Below, piece by piece: positions 8,148-17,439 of a stretch of 64,000 nt of DNA; position 1 is the first letter of the stretch, and the number at the start of each line of letters is the position of its first letter. Made by a program: the position numbers and the translations under genes. The notes below the pieces were generated by a model, which did no database searches, was not told the origin of the DNA, and saw only the letters and a list, made by a program, of their open reading frames with translations. This stretch comes from Actinoallomurus iriomotensis (GTDB lineage Bacteria > Actinomycetota > Actinomycetes > Streptosporangiales > Streptosporangiaceae). The stretch covers positions 518,468 through 582,467 of the forward strand of contig NZ_BSTJ01000007.1 of assembly GCF_030269445.1 (NCBI RefSeq), read 5' to 3'.

Positions 8148-9503
8148 TCAGGCGGCGCGTTCGCCGTCGCGGCGGTGGGTGCGGATGAGGTCGCCGTACC
8201 GGTGCCCGCTGCCCTTGATGATCCGCTGCTGCGTCTCATAGTCGACGTACACGAGCCCGAAGCGCTTGTCGTACCCGTACGCCCACTCGAAATTGTCCAG
8301 CAGCGACCACACGAAGTAGCCGGCCACCGGCGCGCCGCGGCGGGACGCGCGGACGCAGGCGGCCAGATGTTCCTCCAGGTACCGGATCCGCTCCGGGTCG
8401 TCGACCTGTCCGTCCGGGCCGACCACGTCGGGCCAGGCGGAGCCGTTCTCCGTCACGTGGATCCGTGAGGCGCCGTAGTCATCGGTCAGCCGCATGAGCA
8501 GCCGCTCCAGCCCCTCGTCGCGGATCTCCCAGTCCATCGCCGTGCGGCGGACGTCCGGCCGGTGCACCTCCCGGGTGAACGGCGGGGGTCCGGACGGGTC
8601 GTCGGCGATGGTGGTCGGGAAGTAGTAGTTGAGCCCGAGCCAGTCGAGCGGCGCGGCGATGGTCTCCAGGTCGCCGGGGCGTTCGGGCAGATCGACGCCG
8701 TAGACCTCGACCATGTCCGCCGGGAAGCCGCGGCCGTGGACCGGGTCGAGCCACCAGCGGACCGAGTGCCCGTCGGCGCGGCGGGCCGCCGCGACGTCGG
8801 CCTCGGAGTCGCTGGCCGGTTCGGCGTACCCGAGGTTGTTCACGATGCCGACCTGCGCGTGCGGTACGGCCGCGCGGATCGCCTGGGTGGCCAGGCCGTG
8901 GCCCAGGAGCAGGTGGTACGACGCCGGCACGGCGACCGCGATGTCCGACAGGCCGGGCGCCATCGTGCCCTCGAGGTGGCCGATCCACGCCGAGCAGAGC
9001 GGCTCGTTCAGCGTGGTCCACTGGGTCACCCGGTCGCCGAGCGCGGCGGCGACGTGGGCGGCGTACGCGGCGAAGTGCTCGGCGGTGTCGCGGGCGGGCC
9101 AGCCGCCGCGGTCCTGGAGCACCTGGGGCAGGTCCCAGTGGTACAGGGTCGGGTAGGGCGTGATGCCGGCCTCGAGGAGCGCGTCGACGAGCCGGTCGTA
9201 GAAGGCGAGGCCGGCCGGGTTGACCGGGCCGTCGCCGCCGGGCACGACGCGCGGCCAGGCGATCGAGAAGCGGTAGGCGTTCACGCCGAGCCGCTTCATG
9301 AGCTCGATGTCCTCGGGCCAGCGGTGGTAGTGGTCACAGGCGACGTCGCCGTTGTCGTTCCCGTCGATCTTGCCGGGGGTGTGGGAGAACGTGTCCCAGA
9401 TGGACGGCGATCGGCCGTCCTCCGCGACGGCGCCTTCGACCTGGTACGCGGCGGTGGCCGTGCCCCAGACGAAGTCGGCCGGGAGAGAGGTGAGGTCGTG
9501 CAC
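8148..9503 (-). CDS. bglB: Beta-glucosidase, glycoside hydrolase family 1
   Basis: 451 residues from GTG 9503, which has the ribosome-binding sequence GAAGGG nine bases upstream; in-frame sequence further upstream is non-coding. The GH1 N-terminus [15 protein letters not shown], the acid/base Glu in TTLNEP (near residue 165) and the nucleophile Glu in HVTENGSAW are all present, with the downstream [23 protein letters not shown]. No signal peptide, so it acts in the cytoplasm on imported beta-glucosides such as cellobiose. It is last in an operon with a binding lipoprotein and two permeases, and is expected to be controlled by the ROK regulator at 12832. Confidence 0.95.
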   Translation of the reverse strand: MHDLTSLPADFVWGTATAAYQVEGAVAEDGRSPSIWDTFSHTPGKIDGNDNGDVACDHYHRWPEDIELMKRLGVNAYRFSIAWPRVVPGGDGPVNPAGLAFYDRLVDALLEAGITPYPTLYHWDLPQVLQDRGGWPARDTAEHFAAYAAHVAAALGDRVTQWTTLNEPLCSAWIGHLEGTMAPGLSDIAVAVPASYHLLLGHGLATQAIRAAVPHAQVGIVNNLGYAEPASDSEADVAAARRADGHSVRWWLDPVHGRGFPADMVEVYGVDLPERPGDLETIAAPLDWLGLNYYFPTTIADDPSGPPPFTREVHRPDVRRTAMDWEIRDEGLERLLMRLTDDYGASRIHVTENGSAWPDVVGPDGQVDDPERIRYLEEHLAACVRASRRGAPVAGYFVWSLLDNFEWAYGYDKRFGLVYVDYETQQRIIKGSGHRYGDLIRTHRRDGERAA

Positions 9504-9523
9504 GGACTGCCCTTCTGTGTGGG

Positions 9524-10387
9524 TCACTTGACGGCCCCGGCGGTGAGGCCGGTGACGAGGTAGCGCTGAAGGAGCAGGAACCCGGCGACGACCGGCACGC
9601 TGACGACCAGCGAGGCGGCCATGACCTGGTTCCAGTAGACGTCGTACTGGGTGGAGTAGCCGCGGAGGCCCACGGCGAGGGTCCGGGTGACGTCGTTGGT
9701 CATGACGGAGGCGAACAGCACCTCGCTCCACGCCGTCATGAAGGCGTAGACGGCGACGGCGACGATGCCGGGAACGGCGGCCGGGATGACGACGCGGAAC
9801 AGCGCGCCGAGCGGCCCGCACCCGTCGACCATCGCCGCCTCGTCCAGGCCGCGCGGGATCGACTCCATGTACCCGGCGAGCATCCAGATGGAGAACGGCA
9901 GGGAGAAGGTCAGGTAGGTGATGATGAGCCCGCCCCGCGAGCCGTACAGGGCGATGCCGGTGACGTTCCCGATGTTGACGAAGATCAGGAACAGCGGCAG
10001 CAGGAACAGGATGCCGGGGAACATCTGGGTGGACAGCACCGTGATCGTGAAGATCCGCTTGCCCTTGAACCGGTAGCGGCTCACCGCGTACGCCGCGAAG
10101 ATCGCGATGAGCACCGACAGGCCGGTCGCCGCCGCGGAGACGATCGTGGAGTTCACGAAGTAGTGCGCGAGCGGCACGGTGTGCCAGATGTCCACGTACG
10201 GGCGGAGCGTGAGGCGGCCGGGGAACCAGCGGAACTTGTCAGTGACGTCCTGCAGCGGCTTCAGCGACGTGCTGATCATGACGTAGACCGGCACGGCGGC
10301 GAAGAGCCCCATCAGGGTCAGCACGATCCGCCGGGTCCACACGAACGACATCGGCCGGGCGGTCGGCGACCGGTACGCGCTAGGCAT
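9524..10387 (-). CDS. Carbohydrate ABC transporter permease, MalG type
   Basis: 287 residues with about six membrane helices. The cytoplasmic EAA loop reads [21 protein letters not shown], the contact site for the ATPase. Short N-terminal tail, then a helix at about residues 19-40. The gene starts inside the end of the MalF-type gene (8-bp overlap) and ends 20 bases before the GH1 gene, so transporter and glucosidase are co-transcribed. There is no ATPase gene in the operon; as in Streptomyces sugar importers, a shared MsiK-like ATPase elsewhere probably serves it (established for that group, inferred here). Confidence 0.94.
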   Translation of the reverse strand: MPSAYRSPTARPMSFVWTRRIVLTLMGLFAAVPVYVMISTSLKPLQDVTDKFRWFPGRLTLRPYVDIWHTVPLAHYFVNSTIVSAAATGLSVLIAIFAAYAVSRYRFKGKRIFTITVLSTQMFPGILFLLPLFLIFVNIGNVTGIALYGSRGGLIITYLTFSLPFSIWMLAGYMESIPRGLDEAAMVDGCGPLGALFRVVIPAAVPGIVAVAVYAFMTAWSEVLFASVMTNDVTRTLAVGLRGYSTQYDVYWNQVMAASLVVSVPVVAGFLLLQRYLVTGLTAGAVK

Positions 10388-11381
10388 TGCTCCTCCGGTT
10401 GCTCAGGGAGGTGACGGCCAGGTACGCCGCGGTCACCACGAGGAGGAAGAGCAGCATCAGCACGGACATCGCCGAGCCGGAGCCGAAGTTCCAGGTGTGG
10501 AACGACGCCTGGTAGATGTGCACGGAGATCAGGTCGCCCGCCGGGGGCGCCGACTGGCCGAACAGCACGTACGGCACGTTGAAGTCGTTGAACGTCCACA
10601 GGAACAGCACGAGGACGAGCACGCGGTTGATCGGGCGCAGGGACGGCATGGTGATCCGCCGGATCTGCTGCCAGATACCGGCGCCGTCGATCGCGGAGGC
10701 CTCGTACAGCTCGTCGGGGATGTTCTGCAGGCCGGCCATGATCACGAGCAGCGCGAACGGCCAGTTGCGCCAGACCGAGACGACGACCACGGAGATGAAG
10801 CTGTTGCCGCCGATCAGCCAGAACGCCGGCTTGGAGGTCAGGTGCAGCTGGTCGTGCAGCACGTGGTTCACCAGGCCGTTGTCGTGCTGGAGCATGAACG
10901 CCCAGATGATGACGGACGCGTAGACGGGCAGCGCGTACGGCGTCATGAACAGCGCGCGGAGGAAGCCCCGCCCGCGGAAGGTGTCCTGCATCAGGATCGC
11001 CCCCGTGATCCCGAGCAGCCAGGAGAACCCGACGGCGAGCACGGCGAACGCGCAGGTGATGAGGAAGGAGTGCAGCAGTGCGCTGCCGACCGCGCCGTTG
11101 ACGTCGACGACGACGCGGTAGTTGCGCAGGCCCGCCCCGGGCGCCTGTCCCCAGTTGCGGATGTAGAACTGGGTGAGTTCCTTGAAGCTCATCACGACGC
11201 CGACGACCATCGGCACCAGGTGGATCAGCAGCTCCATGAGGATGGCGGGCAGCACGAGCAGGTACGGAACGGCGCCCCGGCCGACCGAGTAGCTCCGCCG
11301 AGGTTTCTTGCGCCCCCGCGCCGAGCCGGGAAGAGAACCGTCCTCCCGGCTCGGCGCGGTCGCGCTGGTGGTCGCGGCCAT
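10380..11381 (-). CDS. Carbohydrate ABC transporter permease, MalF type
   Basis: 333 residues; a 35-residue basic cytoplasmic head (RGRKKPRRSYS) precedes the first helix, and about six helices follow. The EAA loop is YEASAIDGAGIWQQIRRITMP. Partner of the MalG-type permease at 9524-10387, with which it overlaps by 8 bp, and 9 bp downstream of the binding-protein gene. Together they form the membrane channel of a group 1 sugar importer; the GH1 enzyme in the operon suggests a beta-linked oligosaccharide as substrate. Confidence 0.94.
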   Translation of the reverse strand: MAATTSATAPSREDGSLPGSARGRKKPRRSYSVGRGAVPYLLVLPAILMELLIHLVPMVVGVVMSFKELTQFYIRNWGQAPGAGLRNYRVVVDVNGAVGSALLHSFLITCAFAVLAVGFSWLLGITGAILMQDTFRGRGFLRALFMTPYALPVYASVIIWAFMLQHDNGLVNHVLHDQLHLTSKPAFWLIGGNSFISVVVVSVWRNWPFALLVIMAGLQNIPDELYEASAIDGAGIWQQIRRITMPSLRPINRVLVLVLFLWTFNDFNVPYVLFGQSAPPAGDLISVHIYQASFHTWNFGSGSAMSVLMLLFLLVVTAAYLAVTSLSNRRSNA

Positions 11382-11390
11382 GGGGCGACC

Positions 11391-12704
11391 TCAGCCCGCC
11401 ATCTGCTGCTGGGCCTTCTCAAGGCGCTTGCGGACCGAGTCGTCGGTGACCGGCCGGCCGGCCGCGGCGTCGGCGAACAGGTCCTTCAGCGCGGGGCCGA
11501 CCACGTCCTCGAACTGCGACTCCTTCGCCACCTGGGGGAGCGCCACGGCGCTCTTGGCGAGACCCTGACGCAGGACGGTCTGCTCCGGGTTGGAGAACTG
11601 CGGGTCCGACTGCGCGGAGGTCACCGGCGGGATCGAGCCGTACTTGCCGTTGAGGATCTTCTGCTCCTCGTCGCTCGTCATGAACTTGACGAACTTCAGC
11701 GCGCCGTCGCGGTTCTGGGTGTTCTTGAAGACGGCGAGGTTGATGCCGGCGACCATCGTGTCGACCTGGGTGCCCTGGCCCGGCGCGCCGGACTGCACGG
11801 GCACCGGGGCGATGCCCCAGTCGTCCGCCTTCATGCCGCGCTGCGCGAGCTGGACGCCCGCGGCCTGCCAGAGCAGCATCCCGGCCTTGCCCTTGGCGAA
11901 GTCCTCCAGCGACTGGTTCTGCGCGTACTCGGCGTCGCCCGCCGCGGTGATCTTGTCGCTGGCCATGAAGTCGACGAACTGCTTGACGCCCGCGACGGCA
12001 CCGGGGGAGGTGAAGGTCGGGTTGCCGGCGGCGTCGAAGAAGTCCCCGCCGTGCTGTTTGGCGAAGATGTACGCGTGGTGGATGTTCTCGGCGTTGTTCG
12101 CGCCCTCGATGGCCAGGCCGTACTTTCCGCCGCCGGTCAGCTTCTTGCCGTCGGTGATCAGCTCGGACCAGGTGGCCGGCGGGTTCGCGATGCCGGCGTC
12201 CTTGAAGAGCTTCTTGTTGTAGTAGAGGCCGTAGGCGAGGGAGTAGAGCGGCACGGCCGCCGGGTCCTTGCCGGCCGCGCCGGTCGAGCCGAGCGCGGAG
12301 GCCACGAACCGCTGCTTGCCGCCGATGGCATTGAAGTTGCCGTCGTCGAAGGGCAGCAGCGCGCCCGTGGCCTGTAGCGACGCCGACCAGGTGTTGCCGA
12401 TGTTGAGGACGTCGGGGCCCTGGCCCGAGGAGGCGGCGGTCAGGATGCGGTTGAGCAGATCCGGCCAGCCGACCACTTCGAGCTTGACGTGGATCCCCGT
12501 CTGCTTCTCGAACTTCTGCAGTTCGGGCGTGAGCTTCTGCTTGTCATCGTCGAGGTTCTTGCCCTGGTTGCTCGCCCAGTAGGTGAGCGTCTTGGGACTC
12601 TTGTTACCGCCGTTGCCGGTGGCGGTGCCGCCGCCACATGCGGTCAGGGCGGCGGTGGCGACGGTGATGGCTGCTATCGCAGCGGTGATCCGGGTCCTGC
12701 GCAT
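11391..12704 (-). CDS. Sugar-binding lipoprotein of ABC importer
   Basis: 437 residues. The N-terminus is a lipoprotein signal: basic MRRTR, a hydrophobic stretch, and the lipobox LTAC with Cys23 followed by glycines. The mature part is a family 1 solute-binding protein (TLTYWASNQG near the start, LEVVGWPDLLNRI, ALKFVKFMTSDEEQ near the end). First gene of the operon binding protein - MalF - MalG - GH1; it captures the sugar outside the membrane. It is transcribed divergently from the ROK regulator, with a palindrome in between. Confidence 0.95.
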   Translation of the reverse strand: MRRTRITAAIAAITVATAALTACGGGTATGNGGNKSPKTLTYWASNQGKNLDDDKQKLTPELQKFEKQTGIHVKLEVVGWPDLLNRILTAASSGQGPDVLNIGNTWSASLQATGALLPFDDGNFNAIGGKQRFVASALGSTGAAGKDPAAVPLYSLAYGLYYNKKLFKDAGIANPPATWSELITDGKKLTGGGKYGLAIEGANNAENIHHAYIFAKQHGGDFFDAAGNPTFTSPGAVAGVKQFVDFMASDKITAAGDAEYAQNQSLEDFAKGKAGMLLWQAAGVQLAQRGMKADDWGIAPVPVQSGAPGQGTQVDTMVAGINLAVFKNTQNRDGALKFVKFMTSDEEQKILNGKYGSIPPVTSAQSDPQFSNPEQTVLRQGLAKSAVALPQVAKESQFEDVVGPALKDLFADAAAGRPVTDDSVRKRLEKAQQQMAG

Positions 12705-12741
12705 GGTCGGGGCCCTCTCCGGAGGCGACTTCGGCGGGGAA

Positions 12742-12764
12742 GTTAATTTAGGTTATGAGTTAAG
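12742..12764. promoter_or_regulatory. Palindromic operator candidate between sugar operon and ROK regulator
   Basis: An AT-rich imperfect palindrome stands out in GC-rich surroundings: left arm TTAATTTA at 12743-12750 and right arm TGAGTTAA at 12756-12763. It lies about 40 bases upstream of the binding-protein start. Read on the minus strand it matches the site at 19671-19695, upstream of the secreted beta-helix gene, at 16 of 25 positions. Most likely bound by the adjacent ROK repressor; AT-rich inverted repeats with TTAA-type arms are usual for ROK regulators. Confidence 0.6.
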
Positions 12765-12831
12765 ACGTGAGAGAAGATCCTCGTCAAGACTTTGGGGGCG
12801 GTAGGTTGCGTCATCGGGGAGGATGGCCGTG

Positions 12832-14097
12832 ATGAGGGATCGAGAGAAGCGGACGGTGCGCGATCTGCGCCGCACCAACCGCTCGGCCGTGCTGCGCAAG
12901 CTCTACTTCGACGGGCCGCTCAGCCGGCAGGAACTGGCACCGGCCACCGGGCTCAGCTCCGGTTCGATCAGCAACGTCGTCGCGGAGCTCACCGCCGACG
13001 GGCTGCTGGAGGAGGCCGGCTCGGTCGGCTCGGACGGAGGCCGCCCCCGCACTCTGCTGCGCGTCGCGCGCCGCAGCGCTTACCTGATCGGCGTCGACGT
13101 CGGTGAGACGCGGGTGCGCGTGGAGCTGTTCGACCTCGCGCTGACCGAGCTGGCGCGCGCCGAGCGGCCGCTCGCCGCGCGCGGGTACGACGTCGACCGG
13201 ATCGTCGGGTTCATCCGCGACGCGGTGGCCGACGTGCTGCGCGAGGCGGACGTCGCGCCCGAGTCGCTGCTCGGCGTCGGCGTGGGCGTGCCCGGCATCG
13301 TCGACCGCAGTTCGCCCGGCGGCGCGGTCGTGCACGGGCAGACCGTCGGCTGGGACGCCGTGCCGATCGAGTCGCTGCTGCGCGACGCCGCCGCCCTGCC
13401 GCCGGAGGTGCCGCTGTTCATCGACAACGGCGCGAAGACCCTCGGCCAGGCGGAGATGTGGTTCGGCGCGGGCCGGGGAGCGCGTCACGCGGTGATCGCG
13501 CTGATCGGCTCCGGCGTCGGCGCGTGCATCATCACCGACGGCGTCCTGTACGGCGGCGCGCACAGCAGCGCGGGCGAGTGGGGCCACACGACGATGCAGG
13601 TGCGCGGCCGGGCGTGCCGCTGCGGCGCGCGGGGCTGCCTGGAGGCGTACGCCTCCGCCGAGGCCGTCCTGGAACGCTGGGCAGAGATCGGCGGCGATCC
13701 GGGTGACGCCGACGAGGAGACCGCGCTCGCCGCGTTCCTCGCGTCCGCCGCGCCCGCCGACGAGGGCGACCGGGGCGCCGTGGACGAGAAGGCCGCCGCG
13801 CTGCTGGAGGAGACCGCCGAGTACCTGGGCGCCGGCATCGCCGACCTGGTGAACCTCTTCAACCCCGAGCGGATCATCATCAGCGGGTGGGCGGGTCTCA
13901 TGCTCGGGCGGCACGCCCTGCCCGCCGTGCGCCGGGCGGCCGGCGCGTACGCCCTGCGCCACCCGGTCGAACGCACCACGATCGAGCTGGGCCGGCTCGG
14001 CCCGGACGCCGTCACGGTGGGCGCCGCGACGCTGCCGCTCGCCGACTTCCTCAGCCGGGGCGGCCGTGGACGAGAGTCGGCCCCGGCCGCACGATGA
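12832..14097 (+). CDS. ROK-family transcriptional repressor
   Basis: 421 residues from ATG 12832, nine bases after GGAGG; an ATG at 12823 sits too close to that site. N-terminal winged helix (VRDLRRTNRSAVLRKLY, then LSRQELAPATGLSSGSISN), followed by the ROK sugar-kinase-like domain: GVDVGETRVRVELFD, GVGVGVPGIVDR, and the zinc-binding motif CRCGARGCLEAY with the HxxxxC-type neighbours. ROK repressors release DNA on binding a sugar or sugar phosphate. It is divergent from the sugar importer/GH1 operon and is its likely regulator. The upstream residues of the 12823 frame add only MAV. Confidence 0.94.
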   Translation: MRDREKRTVRDLRRTNRSAVLRKLYFDGPLSRQELAPATGLSSGSISNVVAELTADGLLEEAGSVGSDGGRPRTLLRVARRSAYLIGVDVGETRVRVELFDLALTELARAERPLAARGYDVDRIVGFIRDAVADVLREADVAPESLLGVGVGVPGIVDRSSPGGAVVHGQTVGWDAVPIESLLRDAAALPPEVPLFIDNGAKTLGQAEMWFGAGRGARHAVIALIGSGVGACIITDGVLYGGAHSSAGEWGHTTMQVRGRACRCGARGCLEAYASAEAVLERWAEIGGDPGDADEETALAAFLASAAPADEGDRGAVDEKAAALLEETAEYLGAGIADLVNLFNPERIIISGWAGLMLGRHALPAVRRAAGAYALRHPVERTTIELGRLGPDAVTVGAATLPLADFLSRGGRGRESAPAAR

Positions 14098-14186
14098 CCG
14101 TCGCCCGGCCGGGCGACGGGCACTTGACGCACGGCGGCTCTGCCGTACGGTCGGGTGGGGGTGGGCCGGGCGGAAGGATCAAACGG

Positions 14187-14822
14187 GTGAGACGGTTGAC
14201 GATCGTGGCGGGTGTGCTCGCCGGAGTCGTCGTCCTCGGCGGCGGCGCCTTCGCGCTGTTCCACGACGACGAGACGTTCACGGTCTCCCGCTACCGCGCC
14301 ATGTGCGACAAGCCGCACGGCTTCAAGCAGGCGGCGGCGCGTTCCGCGACGCAACCGCACCCGGTCTTCGTGTACGGCTACTGGAACGTGCGTGAGGACC
14401 ATCCGGAGGCGTTCGGCGCCGGGGCGCTCGACGTCTGGGATCCGGCCGATCCCGCGAAGGTCCAGCTCGTCGCGTGCGTCGACACCGCCGGCCGGGGCGC
14501 GTTCGTGAAGCGCTGCGACTACACCGCGCAGTCCGGGCCCATCGACGGCCCGCTCGGAGGCCCCGGCGGGCCCACGGGCAACTACTCCGTCGACCTGTAC
14601 AAAACGGAGTTCCGCGTCACCTTGTACGCGGCCCGCACCGGCGCACGCGTCGCCACCGCGCGGTTCTCCGGCGACCGGTTCGGCGCGGACGAGGACGAGA
14701 ACGGCGACCCCTGCTCACCGGCGACGGTCGTCCACGCGAACGACCCCCGTGGCAGCGTGCGGGAGGGCACCCCGTACATCCGCCAGATCCGTGACGCCCT
14801 GACCCCCTACGTGACCCACTGA
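14187..14822 (+). CDS. Uncharacterised secreted or anchored protein
   Basis: 211 residues from GTG 14187, with GGAAGGA eight bases upstream. A single N-terminal hydrophobic segment (LTIVAGVLAGVVVLGGGAFALF, residues about 4-24) implies export or anchoring. The mature part has Cys residues near CDKPHG, LVACVD, KRCDY and DPCSP, possibly two disulfides, and a glycine-rich loop about midway. No catalytic motif recognised. It follows the ROK gene by 90 bases and precedes a P450 gene by 40; same strand, operon membership uncertain. Confidence 0.75.
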   Translation: MRRLTIVAGVLAGVVVLGGGAFALFHDDETFTVSRYRAMCDKPHGFKQAAARSATQPHPVFVYGYWNVREDHPEAFGAGALDVWDPADPAKVQLVACVDTAGRGAFVKRCDYTAQSGPIDGPLGGPGGPTGNYSVDLYKTEFRVTLYAARTGARVATARFSGDRFGADEDENGDPCSPATVVHANDPRGSVREGTPYIRQIRDALTPYVTH

Positions 14823-14861
14823 CGGCTGCGAGTTCCGGAAGGATCATGGCAGGATCGCCGC

Positions 14862-16070
14862 ATGACGACCGCTGACGACCCTTTCATCGCCGTACGCGAC
14901 GGTGCGCGGCACCGGGCGCTCGCCGAGCTGGCCGCGGCCGGCCCGGTGCACCACCTGAGGCTCGCGACCGGCGCGGACGCCTGGGTCGTGACCGGTCACG
15001 CCGAGGCCAGGGCCGTGCTGACCGACCCGCGGGTGGTCAAGAGCGGCGCGTCCACCTCGCCGTACGGGGCCGAGCTGCCGGCCGAGCTGGTGACGGCGCT
15101 GGACTCCCACATGCTGAACACCGACCCGCCCGAGCACACACGGCTGCGGCGCCTGGTGTCGGCCGCCTTCACCCGGCGGCGGGTCGAGGCGCTGGCGCCG
15201 CGCATCGAGCGGATCTGCGACGAACTGCTCGACGGGCTGGAGGAGACGCTGAAGGCGGAGGGCGAGGCGGACCTGATCACCGCGTTCGCCGCGCCGCTGG
15301 CCATCACGGTGATCTGCGAGCTGCTCGGCGTGCCGCCCGGATCGCGGGAAGACGTGCGCGCGTGGGCCGGGCCGCTGCTGGCGGGCCGGTTCGCCGGGTA
15401 CGAGGCCTACCACCGCGCGTCGGAGGAGATGGTGGCGTTCCTGCGCGGGCTGCTGGCGGACAAGCGCCGCGACCCGGCCGACGACCTGCTGTCCGCGCTG
15501 ATCGCGGTCCGCGACGGCGAGGACCGGCTGACCGAGGACGAACTGACCTCGATGGTCCACCTGCTCCTGCTCGCCGGGCACGAGACGACCGTCAACCTCA
15601 TCGCCAACGGGATGAACGCCCTGTTCGCCGATCCCGCCCAGCTCGCGCTACTGCGGGCCGAGCCGGAGCGGCTGCCCGCCGCGGTCGAGGAGCTGCTGCG
15701 CTACGACTCTCCGGCACAGGTGCCGATCCCGGCCATCACCGCCGAGCCGATCGAGGTGGCCGGGCGGCGGATCCCGGCGGGGGAGAACATCGTCGTCGCG
15801 CTGCTGGCGGTCAACCGCGACCCGGCGCGCTTCCCCGACCCCGGCGTCCTCGACCTGACCCGCGACGCCGGCGGCCACCTGGCGTTCGGCCACGGCGTCC
15901 ACCACTGTCTGGGCGCCCCGCTGGCCCGGCTGGAGACCCGGATCGCGCTGGCCGCGCTGCTGCGCCGGTTCGGCGACCTCACGCTCGCGGTGCCCGCCGA
16001 GTCGCTGGAACGGCTGCCGTCCCTGATCATCAACCGGCTGGCGACCCTCCCGGTACGGCGGGGGCACTAA
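14862..16070 (+). CDS. Cytochrome P450 monooxygenase (CYP107-like)
   Basis: 402 residues, typical for a soluble bacterial P450. I-helix oxygen-binding motif AGHETT near residue 239, the ExxR-type motif in [11 protein letters not shown], and the heme-binding loop [15 protein letters not shown] with the thiolate Cys. A C-helix HTRLRR follows MLNTDPPE. The pattern is that of the CYP107/CYP105 macrolide- and xenobiotic-oxidising clans. No ferredoxin gene is adjacent, so redox partners must come from elsewhere. It lies 10 bp upstream of thyA and may be co-transcribed with it. Substrate unknown. Confidence 0.94.
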   Translation: MTTADDPFIAVRDGARHRALAELAAAGPVHHLRLATGADAWVVTGHAEARAVLTDPRVVKSGASTSPYGAELPAELVTALDSHMLNTDPPEHTRLRRLVSAAFTRRRVEALAPRIERICDELLDGLEETLKAEGEADLITAFAAPLAITVICELLGVPPGSREDVRAWAGPLLAGRFAGYEAYHRASEEMVAFLRGLLADKRRDPADDLLSALIAVRDGEDRLTEDELTSMVHLLLLAGHETTVNLIANGMNALFADPAQLALLRAEPERLPAAVEELLRYDSPAQVPIPAITAEPIEVAGRRIPAGENIVVALLAVNRDPARFPDPGVLDLTRDAGGHLAFGHGVHHCLGAPLARLETRIALAALLRRFGDLTLAVPAESLERLPSLIINRLATLPVRRGH

Positions 16071-16080
16071 GGTCACGGGC

Positions 16081-16878
16081 ATGCCGGACACCCAGTACGA
16101 AGACCTGCTCCGCCACGTGCTCGACACGGGCGCCCGCAAGGAGGACCGCACCGGTACGGGCACCCGGTCGATCTTCGGGCACCAGCTGCGCTACCGGCTG
16201 TCCGACGGCTTCCCGCTGATCACGACCAAGAAGGTCCACTTCCGCTCGATCGCGTACGAGCTGCTGTGGTTCCTGCGCGGCGACGCGAACGTCACGTGGC
16301 TGCGGGAGAACGGCGTGACGATCTGGGACGAGTGGGCCGCGCCGGACGGTGACCTCGGCCCGGTCTACGGCGTGCAGTGGCGGTCGTGGCCGACGCCCGA
16401 CGGCGGGCACGTCGACCAGATCGGCGAGGTGCTCCGCACGCTGCGCGAGAACCCCGACTCCCGGCGGATCATCGTGTCCGCGTGGAACGTCGCCGACATC
16501 CCGCGAATGGCGCTGCCGCCGTGCCACGCGTTCTTCCAGTTCTACGTCGCCGACGGCCGGCTCTCCTGCCAGCTGTACCAGCGCAGCGCGGACCTGTTCC
16601 TCGGCGTGCCGTTCAACATCGCGAGCTACGCGCTGCTGACGCACATGATCGCCGAGCAGGTGGGCCTCGGCGTCGGTGACTTCGTCTGGACCGGGGGCGA
16701 CTGTCACATCTACGACAACCACGAGGACCAGGTCCGCACGCAGCTCGCCCGCGAGGCGCGGCCGTTCCCCACGCTGGGCCTGAAGCCGGCGGACAGCCTG
16801 TTCGACTACACCTACGAGCACATCGCGCTCGACGGCTACGACCCGCACCCCGGCATCAAGGCACCGGTGGCGGTGTGA
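16081..16878 (+). CDS. thyA: Thymidylate synthase
   Basis: 265 residues, close to the E. coli enzyme (264). The N-terminal Arg loop ([13 protein letters not shown]), the catalytic Cys in [12 protein letters not shown], the Arg-rich partner loop [11 protein letters not shown], the dUMP phosphate-binding [18 protein letters not shown] and the C-terminal KAPVAV are all present. It converts dUMP to dTMP using methylene-tetrahydrofolate and releases dihydrofolate, which the next gene product reduces. Its stop overlaps the folA start by four bases (GTGA). Confidence 0.97.
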   Translation: MPDTQYEDLLRHVLDTGARKEDRTGTGTRSIFGHQLRYRLSDGFPLITTKKVHFRSIAYELLWFLRGDANVTWLRENGVTIWDEWAAPDGDLGPVYGVQWRSWPTPDGGHVDQIGEVLRTLRENPDSRRIIVSAWNVADIPRMALPPCHAFFQFYVADGRLSCQLYQRSADLFLGVPFNIASYALLTHMIAEQVGLGVGDFVWTGGDCHIYDNHEDQVRTQLAREARPFPTLGLKPADSLFDYTYEHIALDGYDPHPGIKAPVAV

Positions 16879-17333
16879 TCGGGCTCGTCTGGGCGCAGTC
16901 GGCGAACGGCGTCATCGGCCGCGACGGCACGCTGCCGTGGCGCCTGCCGGAGGACCAGAAGCACTTCCGCTCCCTGACCGCGGGCGCGGCCGTGCTCATG
17001 GGCCGCCGCACCTGGGAGTCGCTCCCGCCGCGGTTCCGGCCGCTGCCGGGCCGGCGCAATCTCGTGCTGTCGCGCACGCCGCAGGAGGGCGTGGAGACGT
17101 TCCCCGACCTGCCGCAGGCGCTCGCCGCGGTGTCCGGTGACGTGTGGGTGATGGGCGGCACCGCGGTGTACCGGGCGGCGCTGCCGTTCGCGGACCGGAT
17201 CGTGGTCACCGAGATCCGGGAGTCCTTCGAAGGTGACACGCACGCACCGGACGTGGGGCGCCCGCCGGACTCCGTCGGGGCGTGGCAGGAATCGTCGACC
17301 GGGCTGCACTACCGGTTCCTGGCCTGGGGCTGA
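16875..17333 (+). CDS. folA: Dihydrofolate reductase
   Basis: 152 residues. Starts at GTG 16875 inside the thyA stop region. Conserved features: [26 protein letters not shown] with the Trp-containing substrate loop and the catalytic Asp/Glu, [11 protein letters not shown] for NADPH, and the [11 protein letters not shown] motif. Regenerates tetrahydrofolate after ThyA. The thyA-folA coupling is a common arrangement. A strong hairpin just downstream ends the transcript. Confidence 0.97.
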   Translation: MIGLVWAQSANGVIGRDGTLPWRLPEDQKHFRSLTAGAAVLMGRRTWESLPPRFRPLPGRRNLVLSRTPQEGVETFPDLPQALAAVSGDVWVMGGTAVYRAALPFADRIVVTEIRESFEGDTHAPDVGRPPDSVGAWQESSTGLHYRFLAWG

Positions 17334-17339
17334 GGCCGG

Positions 17340-17388
17340 GAACCGGTCGGCCCGCACCCAGCCATGGTGGGCACGGGCCGACCGGTTC
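17340..17388. terminator. Strong bidirectional hairpin terminator
   Basis: Perfect 15-bp stem: GAACCGGTCGGCCCG at 17340-17354 pairs with CGGGCCGACCGGTTC at 17374-17388, with a 19-base loop that can itself pair (CCCA/TGGG around CCATGG). It begins seven bases after the folA stop and lies between convergent genes, so it can end transcription from both sides. Confidence 0.85.
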
Positions 17389-17439
17389 GCGCTCATTGAA
17401 ACACGCCGGCCGGGCCCTGCGGCGCGGCCGACGCCGCGA

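Noticed and set aside
16081..17333. A biosynthetic gene cluster around the P450
   Set aside because: thyA and folA are housekeeping genes and no synthase or tailoring set is present.
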